NCBI GenBank assembly: GCA_030015575.1
Contig: CM057344.1
Coordinates: 596,634,410 to 596,698,409 of the forward strand
Length of the DNA stretch: 64,000 bases
From: Agapanthus africanus
Taxonomy: Eukaryota; Streptophyta; Magnoliopsida; Asparagales; Amaryllidaceae
Direction: 5' to 3'
The position numbers and the translations under genes are program-made. Position 1 is the stretch's first letter. Every line of letters starts with the position of its first letter. Below, in pieces: positions 1 through 9,712 of this stretch. The notes under the pieces were generated by a model, which saw only the letters and a list, made by a program, of their open reading frames with translations, was not told where the DNA came from and searched no databases.

Positions 1-1813
1 AAACGTCGCGATGCACGCACGGTACACGGAACGGATCCAAACCACGCACAGTGTGATCACACGGGTCAGGTACGCTCGCTGGGTCGTCGGGATCGTCGAC
101 GGCACAACCGCATTTCGGTGATCGCTGGAAACAGATTCCAAAAATCCTAAAGAAAAGAGAAAGAAAAGAAGAAGAGGAAAGAGAAGGGAAAGGAATGAGC
201 TCACTAGGTTTGCGCACAGGGGTCAGGGAGATGAGGTGTTGGCGCTGTCGGGGTCATCGGAGGTGCGTTGCCGGCGAGGGTGCAGGGTGCAAGATAGTGA
301 TGAGGGATTCTTTGGGTTTCTTGATGTCTGGGATTTAGTTGCTGGGTTTCTATTACAAGGGAGAGGATAAGAGGGAGGAGAGAGGTGGTGGTGATAGAGT
401 GGGGCCGACGGGGCTGGGCTCCGGCGAAGCACCGGCTAGGCGGTGGCCGCAGTTCTAAGCGTCGGGGTTCTCTTCCAGTGTTTGAACGTGCAGGAGATAG
501 AAGAGGAAGAAGAAGGTTGCAACGATGAGGGTTGCGGTTAGATGGGTGTTGGTGATGAGAAGGAGGTGGCTGGAGGCGAGGATGATTGCTGCTGTCGACG
601 ATGAGGTCGCGGCGATGGTGATGGGTTCTGGCAGCCGTAGGGTTTTGTGTGGTGCAGGCTAGGAGAAGAAGAGAAAGAAGATGAAGATGGCGACGAGGAG
701 GAGGAGGAGATGGGATGGAGGTGATGACGAGATCGAGGATGGAGGTGTCAACGACGACGGCTAGGGCTCTCGTGGGGTGCTCGGGGTTTGAAGACGAGAA
801 GAAGAAGAAGGAGAAGAAGAGTTGGAGGGAGGTGACCGTAGCAATCGAGGGAGGTGACGGGACTCCGTTCACCGCGAGAGGAGAGAGGGAGAGGTGCGAT
901 AGGAGAGAGATAGAGAGTAGCGAGAGGAGAGAGAAAGGGAGAGGAGAGATGAATTTGTTGCTAGCGGTGAAAGAAGAAAGAAAGAGAGAGAGGGAAAGGG
1001 AGAGAGAAAAAGAATAGGAGAGAGAGAAAGAGAAAAGCGAGAGAGAGAAGGATTCGTGGGCCCAGGGTCGAAGGAAGGATGATTTTGATTGGGTGAGGGA
1101 AATTAAAATTTGTTTTAGGGAGAAAATGAGAAAAGATTTGTTAAGGAATTTTATACAAGATTTTCTTATGAAAACATCATACTGAAAGTAGGGGAAAAGA
1201 GGATAGGTTGGGAACAATAAAAGATTTCCAAACTACCAAATATATTTCGCAGCTGATAAAATAGGGTAGGTATGATTTAAATTATTAAAATTTTGGCGGA
1301 ATACAAATAATTCAGAAATGCGCCCAGGTTGTGCTTAAAAATTTGAATTTGAAACATGAAAATTATTGGCAAGCTCCAAAAATAAAATGAAGGATTTTGT
1401 AATTAAAAGCATACCCCCAAGAACGGACGCACGTACGTGCGCGTAGCCGTCCAAACACGTCCGTTTCACTGAACGGGACGAGAACACGATGCAAGGACGC
1501 TACAACAGGGTTAGGGGTATCGAGCAGGCCATGACACGTATTTTAGTTTATTTTATGTTATATAAAATGTTATACACAACAAATGCGATACAAGATAAAA
1601 TGCCAGTATAAACTAAATTATGAGATGCAATAGCCCATGCAACCAGTCAAGGTAAACTATAAATAAGAGGCACGCAGGTTCAATTAAGCGGGTCGGGTCG
1701 AATGCAAAGTAATATGTAGAAATACCATTCGCACCCAAACACGTCAAATCAAGAAAGACCACGGATAAGTAAATACGGAACTGGAATTGGTATAAGTGAA
1801 CTCGGGTGTTACA
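1..1813 (-). repeat. 3' LTR of Gypsy-1 (partial, truncated by window edge)
   Basis: Homologous throughout to 37029-38849. It ends at 1813 with the inverted LTR terminus TGTTACA. Bases 620-1060 are an AG-rich tract (GAGAGA runs, GAAGAAG). Long open frames here on the minus strand are Ser/Leu/Pro-rich translations of that tract, not genes. The matching LTR suggests about 1.6 kb more lies left of the window. Confidence 0.85.
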
Positions 1814-2204
1814 TTATACCCAACTACAAAAGAATTTCGTCTTCGAAATTCCAAGAACAAGAAAGGATAAATAAACAAGAAATTTCAAGTACGGATGTGG
1901 AAACTTCTGCCGGACTTCATCTTCTCGTTTCCAAGTTGGTTCTCCATACGGGCGATTTCTCCAAGAAATAAGTACAAGAGGGATAGATAACCTTATTCTT
2001 AGGGACCCTTTCCTTTCGATCCACACTCGACCTCAGTCGTTCCTCAAAGGCTAAAACTTCACGTACAGTCAGCTCTGAAAGATCCAGTACGTGTGCTTCA
2101 TCACGAATATACTTCCGGAATTGAGATACATGAGACACGCCTTGAACATCCTCCAACGATTTCGGTGATGCCAAACGATATGCCACTTCTCCAGTATGCT
2201 CCAA
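1814..2204 (-). pseudogene. Gypsy-1 integrase C-terminal / chromodomain-like remnant
   Basis: Two overlapping minus-strand frames give recognisable Ty3/gypsy integrase C-terminal sequence. One has a segment like EHTGEVAYRLASP followed by HVSQFRKYI and HVLDLSELTVRE. The other has SWRNRPYGEPTWKREDEVRQKFPH, which resembles the WRN...ATWE...MR..YP motif at the chromodomain-like tail of chromovirus integrases. A frameshift separates them. It lies directly before the 3' LTR, as expected. The polypurine tract between it and the LTR is degraded. Not functional. Confidence 0.75.
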
Positions 2205-2225
2205 AATCTCGAAGGGTCCAACAAA

Positions 2226-2756
2226 TCAAGAACTAAACCTTCCGAAACGTATCACCCCTCTAGTCGGTGACACCTTCAAGAATACCATACTACCAACGGC
2301 GAACTTTATAGGTCTTCTCAACTTATCTGCCAACTCTTGTCGGTCCCGTGTTGCACTAATATGATTCCAGAATTTATTAACCTTCTCAACTGTCTGCACA
2401 ACCAAATCTGGTCCCACCAAACTTCGTCCACCAACATCGTCCCAACAAACAAGGGAACAACACTTGCGACCATAAAAAGCTTCGAATGGAGCCCTCTGCA
2501 TCGTCGCCTGGAACTGTTGCTGTAAGAACACTCTACCCAATGTAGATGATCCTCATATGAACCCTGAAGTCCAACTTGCATGCTTTCGGCATACTTTCAA
2601 GAGTTTGAATCGTTCTCCCAGCTTAGACATCTGTTTGAGGATGGTAAGCTGTACTATTCTCAATCGAGTCCCCAAACTTCCCTGTAAGCTCCTCCAAAAG
2701 TGTGATAAGAAACAAGCATCACGGTCAGGCACGATGCTCACCGGTACTCTATGCAA
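2226..2756 (-). pseudogene. Gypsy-1 integrase core remnant
   Basis: Minus-strand frames contain VPVSIVPDRDACFLSHFWRS, matching the 'VSDRD..F.S.FW' catalytic-core region of Ty3/gypsy integrases. This is followed by an APFEAFYGRKC segment matching 'APFEALYGRRC' downstream of the core. Several frameshifts break the domain. Position between the zinc-binding piece and the C-terminal piece supports the call. Confidence 0.8.
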
Positions 2757-2948
2757 TCTTACAATCCCCTGTTTGGACTGCTCTGCTAACGCTTCCGTTG
2801 ATTAACCAACAATCATCAATCACCCAACTGCACTATTGCCCTTTGGACTCCGCGGTAAAGCCTTCACTAATCCATGGTTATACATTCCCACTTCTACTGA
2901 GGAATCGGAAGTGGTTGCAATAAACCGGTAATCCTTCGATGCTCAACC

Positions 2949-3155
2949 TTAACTTGCTGACACACCAAGCACTTTGCCACATAACAGGAAATCTCCTGTT
3001 TCATGCCTTCCTACCAAACGATGTTGTATATCTCGGTCCATCTTCGTGCCTCCTGGATGTACAGAATACGTGTAACTTTGCGCCTCCTTCATAACTTCTT
3101 TGCGAAATACCTCCATTGGCACACATAAACAACTATCACAACGAACCATCTTCAT
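2949..3155 (-). pseudogene. Gypsy-1 integrase zinc-binding region remnant
   Basis: The minus-strand frame contains CLCVPMEVFRKEVMKEAQSYTYSVHPGGTKM, like the segment leading into the H2C2 zinc finger of Ty3/gypsy integrase ('LCVP...LR..IL.EAH...YSVHPG.TKMY'). The rest of the finger is degraded. From 3156 to 3558 only unclear RNase H to integrase linker sequence is visible. Confidence 0.7.
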
Positions 3156-3558
3156 GAACCACTAAGCCCGTTCGAAGTCCAACTTCAACCTGTTCTCGAA
3201 ACTTCTGCAATCTTGGGTCCTGTAATTGCACTGCTTCAATATCCTCGATCAACGATGTTTGTACTTGCAGTTGCATTATCTATCCCAAAGAACGCGGTAG
3301 CACGATCTCCAACTCAAACCTCCGAAAGTCTTCAATAAGTCCCCTTTTGTGCAGTCAACATCAGAATTGCTGGCAACCGACTGAGCGCATCCGGCACAAC
3401 ACTAACTTTCCCGGATGGTACTTAAGATCAAGATCGTAGTCAGCCATCAGCTCCCACCATCTACGCTGCCTCATTTTAAGCTCCTTCTGTGTGAACACAT
3501 ACTCCAGACTTTTGTGATCGGTGAATGCTTCGACCTTTTCGCCTAATAAGTAGTGTTA

Positions 3559-3879
3559 CTAAACCTTCAAGCGAAAAAAAATCCTAGCCGCATGCTCCAA
3601 GTCATGAGTTGAGTAATTCTTCTCATGGGTCTTCAACTGTCTCAACGCGTAAGCTACAACCTTCTCATGCTGTACCAATACACATCCCAATCCTTTCCCA
3701 GACGTGTTGTTGCGAAACACCAATCCTCCGAAACTGTCTGGCACGGTTAAAACAAAAGCGGTTATCAAACCTTGCTCCAACGCCTCAAAGGCTGACGCAC
3801 ACTTATTCGTCCACACAAATGGTACTATCTTGTGCGTAAGCTTGGTCAGAGGCTCAGCCAAACGAGCAAAATTCTTCAC
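3559..3879 (-). pseudogene. Gypsy-1 RT thumb / RNase H remnant
   Basis: The frame includes [12 protein letters not shown], then [18 protein letters not shown], a degraded first RNase H segment, and [22 protein letters not shown]. These match the 'F.W...C..AF..LK..L', 'GLGCVL.Q....VAYASRQLK.HE.NYPTHDLE' signature that joins RT and RNase H in Ty3/gypsy elements. Catalytic residues of RNase H are not preserved (FRNNTSG where family members have the aspartate-containing segment). Confidence 0.85.
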
Positions 3880-4030
3880 GAACCTTCTATAGTATCCTGC
3901 AAGTCTAAGAAACTCTTGATCTTTGCAACCTTCTTCGGAATCGGCCGGTCTTGAACTGCTGTAATCTTCCCTAGGTAAACGACGATTCCATCTCTAGCTA
4001 CGGTATGTCCCAAAACTTTACTTCTTCAAG

Positions 4031-4387
4031 TCAAAACTTGTACTTGCTCATCTTTGCATATAATCTTTCTTGCCTCGATGTCTGCAGTGCGATCTTCAAG
4101 AGCTCTGTATGCTCTTCAATGCTCCTCGAGTAGACCGGAATATCTTTAATGACCATTACTAAAACTGGTCCAAGAATGGTGAACAGATTCAGTTCATCAA
4201 GTCCATAAATATTTCCGGTATATTCGTTACTCCGAATGGCATCACTAATACTCGTAATGTCCATACTGAGTTCGGAACGCAGTCTTGCAAATATCTTTAG
4301 ATTTAACTCGGACCTGATGATATCCGAACCGCAAATCCAACTTCGAGAATACCCTCGCGCCACTAAGCTGCGCAAACACTTCGCCAA
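4031..4387 (-). pseudogene. Gypsy-1 reverse transcriptase palm remnant
   Basis: The minus frame keeps DIPVYSRSIEEHTELLKIALQTSRQERLYAKMSKYKF, which matches the segment around and after the YVDD/FIDD catalytic box of Ty3/gypsy RT ('F.DDILVYS.S..EH..HL...L..LR...LYAK.SKCEF'). The catalytic box itself reads VIKDIPVYS, so the DD pair is lost. Upstream fingers and palm sequence in 4388-4530 is scattered over frames. Confidence 0.85.
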
Positions 4388-4539
4388 TGCGAGGGATCGG
4401 GTACTTGTTCATAATGATCACTCGGTTTAATTCTTGATAATCAATGCACGCCTTCCCTGTGTCATCTTTCTTCTTTACTAGAAGAACTGGAGCTTTCCCA
4501 GTTAAGTTGCTGCGGAGAAACCAACCCTTCTCAAGTAAT

Positions 4540-4960
4540 TCAGCAAGCTACTTCCTGACTTCTTCCAACTCCACTGGTGCCATCGGGTAATGAGCCCTTT
4601 GAGATTGGCACCGTACCAGGAACAAGTTCAAGTGCGAACTCTACATCTCGCTTCGGCGGTAAACCTGATATGTCTCCAAACACGTCCATGAAACTCTCAA
4701 ATATAGCCGGCGCTTCTTCCTTATCCACTGCCAATGACGAAAGAACCTTATTTGTCGGCCTAGCCCTAACTCGACTGGCCCGACAGAACTGCTTCCTCCA
4801 GCAAAACAACTTCCGAATGTCCGGGAATCTGGAGAATCACCTTCCCGTCCCTACAATCAATATGAGCGTGAAAAGTGCCGCGAAATCCCATTCCCAAGAC
4901 AAAAACAAACAAGGAGATGCACCAGGATTGAATAATCCTAACGCGAGAAAAAACGAGCAA
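4540..4960 (-). pseudogene. Gypsy-1 protease to RT linker remnant
   Basis: Minus-strand frames show [26 protein letters not shown] (end of the protease region) and [34 protein letters not shown]. The latter matches the conserved 'F.DVFPE.L.GLPP.R.VEF.I.LVPGT.PIS' entry into RT. No gag can be recognised between here and the primer site at 5440-5452, only about 0.5 kb, so gag seems deleted. Confidence 0.8.
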
Positions 4961-5439
4961 GATACCAAGATGACTTCATCCGAAGTCAAGATACTGAAGA
5001 GGGTTAACCACGGTAAACATGATTCAAGCTGGCGATGGAACAATAACTGGTAAGCAATGAAACCGAGAGGGATAAGGTAGTACGACGATCATGGAACATG
5101 GAAGTGAATCAAGACCAGGACTCCAAGTTACTTAAATAGAGTACCGCATTGTAACCATGCTGTAGTTCATGGGTACAATTACATAACTCCACCCAAGTCG
5201 CCCAAATCCTAGTATCAGAATCAAGAAACATGGAGAAACAATAGAGAACCAAAACGATTTCAGGTCGAAATGCAAAGTGGTTTGCATATCGCCCAAACAA
5301 AGGATCAAGAGAAGGATATGATTCAACAATCACGATAATCAAGGTGGCAGGACATGTTCCTAATCACGAGTATTCTCATTCGTGTATTGGGTCCAATACC
5401 CAACCGTAAAAGAATCAACCCGATTAACCTATATCCTAT

Positions 5440-5452
5440 GGCTTTGATACCA
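5440..5452 (-). other. Gypsy-1 primer binding site
   Basis: On the minus strand this reads TGGTATCAAAGCC, one mismatch from the TGGTATCAGAGCC complement of plant initiator Met-tRNA. It lies 9 bases inside the 5' LTR boundary at 5462. Bases 5053-5439 hold no recognisable coding segment. Confidence 0.8.
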
Positions 5453-5461
5453 AAAGAACCA

Positions 5462-5650
5462 TGTCATGCCCCGCTTCCCAGAGTACGCTAAGATGGGCAC
5501 GTGGCATAGCCAACCATGCTACCTATGGATTGGAAAAATCCTTCCACAGTCACATTACGGCTGTAGGGATATCAAGAACAGGAAAGTAAACCAACTATCT
5601 AGTACATGTCCATAAGACAGAGTAAAAGAGTCAAGAAATAACAATGTGGG
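5462..5650 (-). repeat. Gypsy-1 5' LTR, piece 3 (U5 end)
   Basis: Starts TGTCATGCCCCG (on the minus strand ...GGGCATGACA), an LTR terminus beside the primer site. It is cut at 5650 by Copia-A, whose target duplication is GTGGG (5646-5650) against GTGCG at 25253-25257. Confidence 0.7.
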
Positions 5651-7802
5651 TGTTAGTGTATATGCCCTAGAGGCCGTTACTGTATCATACTAGTTTGTAT
5701 ATTACTTAATGGAAGCTTGGGATATTCACCTTGTATATACAATCTTGCTCAAAATAGTAGTATGCTACTTGGTTTGTTTCTACTTCAATGTGTACACGTG
5801 TTTATTTTAGTATATCGCCTATACACATTAGTGGAGCCCTTAGGATCTTTGCTTGATTACCAGCGTTGTGATGGCAGTCACACTAGTGGGGCTGGGTAAT
5901 CTATAAGCACATCCTTATACAGGTCCCTGGTCGCAGGACTATCGAGACAGGGCATCGATACTCCGGAGTAGACTAGCGCATGTGCTTCTCATCCCAGTGT
6001 GGGAGATGGTCTGTCCCACAGCCGTCGGTACGTCGTACTTAAGATAGTATGCGGGTGCTCGTTGGGTTACGAGTACACTGGACAGGACTCGTCGAGAACT
6101 GACTAGTTGGTATTATGCCTATCGTCAGTTATCAGTTCCCAGGTGACATGAGTACAGCTTAGTCCGCCGACTTGACACTGTCACTTCGCCTCGAGTGTGT
6201 TCCCACTGTACTTTGATTACTACCCTACCACGGATCAAAGGAGTCGTGCAAACAGGTGGTAGTTGGGTGCAGTCCCGAAGCACTTGGAGGCAGTGACGGT
6301 TAGACAGGATTCGTCTCTCCCGGTATTGGGGGTTGACATCGCGCTGTGTCTAGGAGAGCCATTACACGAGTAGTCCCTGGCCAGGGCAAACGAGATATAC
6401 TGGTAGGCTTCCAGTGTTATCTCAGGGTGTTTTGGGCTTCACTCCGACACGACTTGTACCGCTATTGGGGGACTGACGTTTACCGCCCCCTAGGCCCGCC
6501 ATGCGATATATCAGACGAACAGACTGGACTGTACGTAGAATGTCACATTCAGGCTCAGTAAGAGTTCAGATGGGTTTCGCCTCGTCAGTCTTCTTGTCGG
6601 CATCTACCTGGGGACCGTTACGCACAGCTAGTGCCGCTTGCGGTCTGTGGTTAAACCCACTGCCAGCATAGTGTCGAGTCTTTAGAGTCCCACACAGAAA
6701 GCTATTCGCCTTTAGGCAAAAGAGTAGAGGTCGCATGGTTTTGCGACAGGTCGCATGGTTTTGCGACAGGGTTCGGTCACATCCGTGCACTTGTGCACGT
6801 ACAGTGTCCGGACAGTTCACACTAGCGGGCTTTGGTTTAAGCCAGATCCTAGTGTACCTTTTGGGATTAGTTTTATCCAGTATGCATTCGTGTTCCTCGG
6901 AACGCGGATGCGGGTGTGTATGCACAGTTGACGGAGAGACAGAGACAGAGGATTCTCATTAGGGTTGTTGACCGTTGACAGTTGACTATTGACTTTTTGC
7001 TCAACCCTAATGAGAATATGATATGTGATTAACAATTATATTAATTAAGTATTATGGTGACATGGTTGTTGAGAGATTGACTTTGTTGACTTGTTGACTT
7101 TTGTTGACTTGTTGACTTTGTTGACCGGTTGACTAGGCTTGACCATCATGATAACTATAGCTATCATTTCATGGCAAAGACTTTTGCTTGCTTGCTCTTT
7201 TGTGCAAAATGAGTGCATGAAATGATATGGCTATGGTTGCTTAAACCATCACATAATACTTGATTGATATGAGGTGTTATGATTGTTTTGGATTATGAGA
7301 GCCAAATGAGAAAAGTCTTCTCTCATTCTTTCATGCTCATTCTCTCTCTTGTTCTTGAGCTCTCATCTCCTCCTCTTGCTTTCCCTCTCTTGACTCTATG
7401 GTTCACTTGTCTCATGAGTTGAGAACCAAGAACCATAGATAAAATCCCATACAAACTCTTCTCTACTCACTCTAGTTCACAAGGTTTAGCAAACCAAGTG
7501 AACTAGTTTCTTCAAAGTTCGAAGAAGGAGCCAAAGGTTGAAGCTTTCAGGTGGATCTATCTTCGGCGCAAGGAGACGACGGAGTGAAGCCGATCCGGAC
7601 AACCATCGAGGCTTGAAGACGAAGGAGTTCAAGAAAGAAAGGTATAACCCTCTAACCGAGTAGTTAACAACTCTTAGTTAGGTTGTTAGTTAGATGTTTA
7701 ACAAAGATCCGGTTTTGAGTCCATGTTACCACCTCTAAGAAAATCGTTTTTCGTCAAATTCCGCATGCCCAAAAGTACCGGGAGAGGTAGCATGGACTTA
7801 CA
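5651..7802 (+). repeat. Copia-A 5' LTR
   Basis: 2152 bp, TGTTAG...TTACA. It is homologous to 23113-25252 over its whole length. It differs in a tandem duplication of a 21-bp hairpin segment near 6731-6772 and in a slightly different number of TTGAC repeats near 7075-7145. A short frame at 5717-5899 is not preserved as a protein across families. Confidence 0.93.
6926..7150 (+). promoter_or_regulatory. W-box (TTGAC) cluster with 16-bp inverted repeat in Copia-A 5' LTR
   Basis: About 13 TTGAC cores (W-box is TTGAC[C/T], bound by WRKY factors) occur in about 220 bp. Four lie in the 34-nt space between perfect 16-bp inverted arms ATTCTCATTAGGGTTG (6952-6967) and its complement (7002-7017). Eight more lie at 7077-7145. 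The arrangement suggests a WRKY-responsive stress or defence promoter; activity is an inference. Confidence 0.6.
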
Positions 7803-7803
7803 G

Positions 7804-7816
7804 TGGTATCAGAGCC
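7804..7816 (+). other. Copia-A primer binding site
   Basis: TGGTATCAGAGCC, a perfect complement of the plant initiator Met-tRNA 3' end, one base after the LTR end. Confidence 0.93.
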
Positions 7817-8010
7817 TAGTTAAACTCTATCTAACATGTTAGCAAAGTAGCTAGAAGATCGATCAAAGAAAAAGTCGCAAAACGAACCCCGGTTTTTAAA
7901 CTTTCTGTCGATTTTAAAAGTGCTGGAAATTTTTTTTGAGATACACCAAAAATCGACTCAGGGTTTTCTGAAGAAACTGCAAAAATTTGACTTCATAACT
8001 CGATTAAAGA

Positions 8011-8026
8011 GCCGCGGTTCCGCGGC
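8011..8026 (+). other. Palindromic hairpin after PBS (Copia-A), candidate dimerisation stem
   Basis: GCCGCGG-TT-CCGCGGC, about 195 nt downstream of the PBS. The other three copia copies have a different palindrome at the same distance (11884-11915, 54448-54466, 33409-33426). Confidence 0.5.
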
Positions 8027-9138
8027 CGAGTTGACTCGGTCATGGGGTTTCTTCTTTGCAGTTTGCTCATAGGGGTATTTTGGGATTTTTGGAATATGTA
8101 TTTTCTGCCCAGATTTTCCAGAACGAAAATTTTATTTTTGGGGTCCTGAAAATCCGTATTTTTGATCGAACTTCTAAAAGACTTAAGCTGACGGGTTTTT
8201 CTGTGATGTGATATTTGTATTGAACGTCTGCTAATCGCCATATGTCGATTAGTGGGGGTTATACAAATCTGTGATCTGTAATGTTATTGGAATGTGTATA
8301 TGAATTCATTGGATTGTCGCGGGTGAATAGCCGGGGGGTTGTGAGACGAGAGTTTTCTTTTCTTTCAATTCATGTAAATATGTAAATTGATGTAATAATT
8401 ATTTGTATGGCCGCACAACCGGGTCGGGGTTGTAGCCGTCATTATATAATTTCTTTTTACTGTTTTGCTCCTAGGATAGACCCATGGAGGGGGTGCACAA
8501 ACTACCGGGTATGCCGAAGTGCCGAGTGGCCTACTCACGGGGTTGAGGGAGGTTGCTTCGCTTCGGGTACTTGGCGGGTAGTTTGCCGCACCCGTAGGGG
8601 TCTTGGGTGGGGTATTGGCTATTCACCGCGACCGTGTAATCTACTTTTCCTTACAGGCTCGTACGAATTGCGGATTCCTAGTATATCCAATGTGTTCATC
8701 TGTGATCTGAAATGGCTATCATTGCAATATATATATATATGATATTATTTAGGCGTTGCTTATGTTTTACAGCCGCGCTAGCCCAGCCCCCGCTCTGTCG
8801 TTAGTTAAGTAACCTAACGGGTAATGACGGGGCCCCGTGGCGAATGCGAATGGCATAAGCGTACGTCATATTTTGGTTGTTTTCTGCAATGGTAGGATTA
8901 AATGATGGGACGCATTAAAAGAACTAATGCAAGAAAATAAACCAAGTTAAAATCGTTGGAACACTTTCGGAAAACCACTCGGTTCTTTTCAAAACTAACT
9001 TTTAAATGCGGAGCTTGAGCCACTCCTTTTAAAAGCTATCTCGTTCTATCGATTATATCAAGTTCACTACATTCACGGTTTTGCCAAAACCATTCGTAGC
9101 CCTCCATCATTTCAGTTAAATATTCGGTAGTATTCAAG

Positions 9139-9351
9139 CTATGTATTTTGACCTCACGCCAAGGCATAGTGATTGGTAGCTGCCGGATATTTATCTGTTG
9201 CATAGATAGAATGCGTTGGTTTGGGACAACAGTACTACCATTTTGGCCTACGTCAAGGGTAGGTACGGATGGATTCAAATTAACCTGGATAATGATGGGA
9301 AGAACTTGACATGTGACTTATGACATTTTGACTCCACGCCAAGGTCATAAG
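9139..9351 (+). other. Three tandem RNA hairpins in Copia-A leader
   Basis: Hairpins are centred on 9148-9162, 9243-9256 and 9328-9342. Lower stems: CTATG/CATAG (9139-9143, 9165-9169), CTACC/GGTAG (9235-9239, 9258-9262), CTTATGAC/GTCATAAG (9317-9324, 9344-9351). Upper stems are weakened by one mismatch in hairpins 1 and 3. Compare 13030-13239 and 56459-56680. Confidence 0.55.
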
Positions 9352-9561
9352 AGCATGGGGCAAAAATCCATATCGGGAGTTTCAAAAGAACTGAAACTTG
9401 CTAGTGTTGCATACCATTTGGAGTGTGATGATTCTGGTAGGATTCCTTCAGTTTCGTCACGCGATGATATTTGGATCCCGATCCTACTGTGAGTATATGC
9501 TATTCCTCGGGAAATTTCTCACTTAACGATCAATGCTATAAACCAAGTAGGTGTCTAGAAA

Positions 9562-9655
9562 GGTGTTAGCGGGGCTACGCCCCCAGGGAAAAGAGGTTAT
9601 TTAATTAAGGAACTTCGCAAAAGCGTTGGAAAACCTCCCTCGAAGTACCAACACT
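9562..9655 (+). other. Conserved multibranch RNA fold in Copia-A leader
   Basis: Outer stem GGTGTT (9562-9567) with AACACT (9650-9655). First arm GGGG...CCCC (from 9571). Second arm GAGGTT (9593-9598) with AACCTC (9632-9637), enclosing CGC-AAAA-GCG. The equivalents in B and C pair with different bases. Confidence 0.6.
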
Positions 9656-9712
9656 GGCCTGGCTGAACGGTTAAGCAAGTATTGTACGGTGAGATTGATC
9701 CTGACTAATTCT

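Larger units (their letters stand above)
7817..9712 (+). other. Copia-A noncoding structured leader (upstream part)
   Basis: No convincing protein is encoded. The stretch resembles the leaders of Copia-B and Copia-C. It contains a GC-rich palindrome at 8011-8026 (GCCGCGG arms), paired AAACTACC/GGTAGTTT blocks around 8499-8590, three TTGAC-type hairpins at 9139-9351 and a three-way-junction-like fold at 9562-9655. The leader resumes at 19014 after Copia-B and runs to the gag start at 19148. Confidence 0.75.

Noticed and set aside
204..1217. 337-codon minus-strand frame, Ser/Leu/Pro-rich
   Set aside because: Lies in the AG-rich tract of the Gypsy-1 LTR, is low-complexity, and is not kept as one frame in the other LTR copy (37250-37900 is broken into other frames).
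8407..8742. 111-codon frame in the Copia-A leader
   Set aside because: The matching part of the Copia-B leader has no equivalent frame. It overlaps the conserved paired blocks, so RNA structure is the better explanation.
9656..9690. TGGCTGAACGGTTAAGC after the multibranch fold resembles a tRNA A-box
   Set aside because: No B-box, no acceptor or anticodon stem, and the Copia-C versions diverge. Not a tRNA gene.
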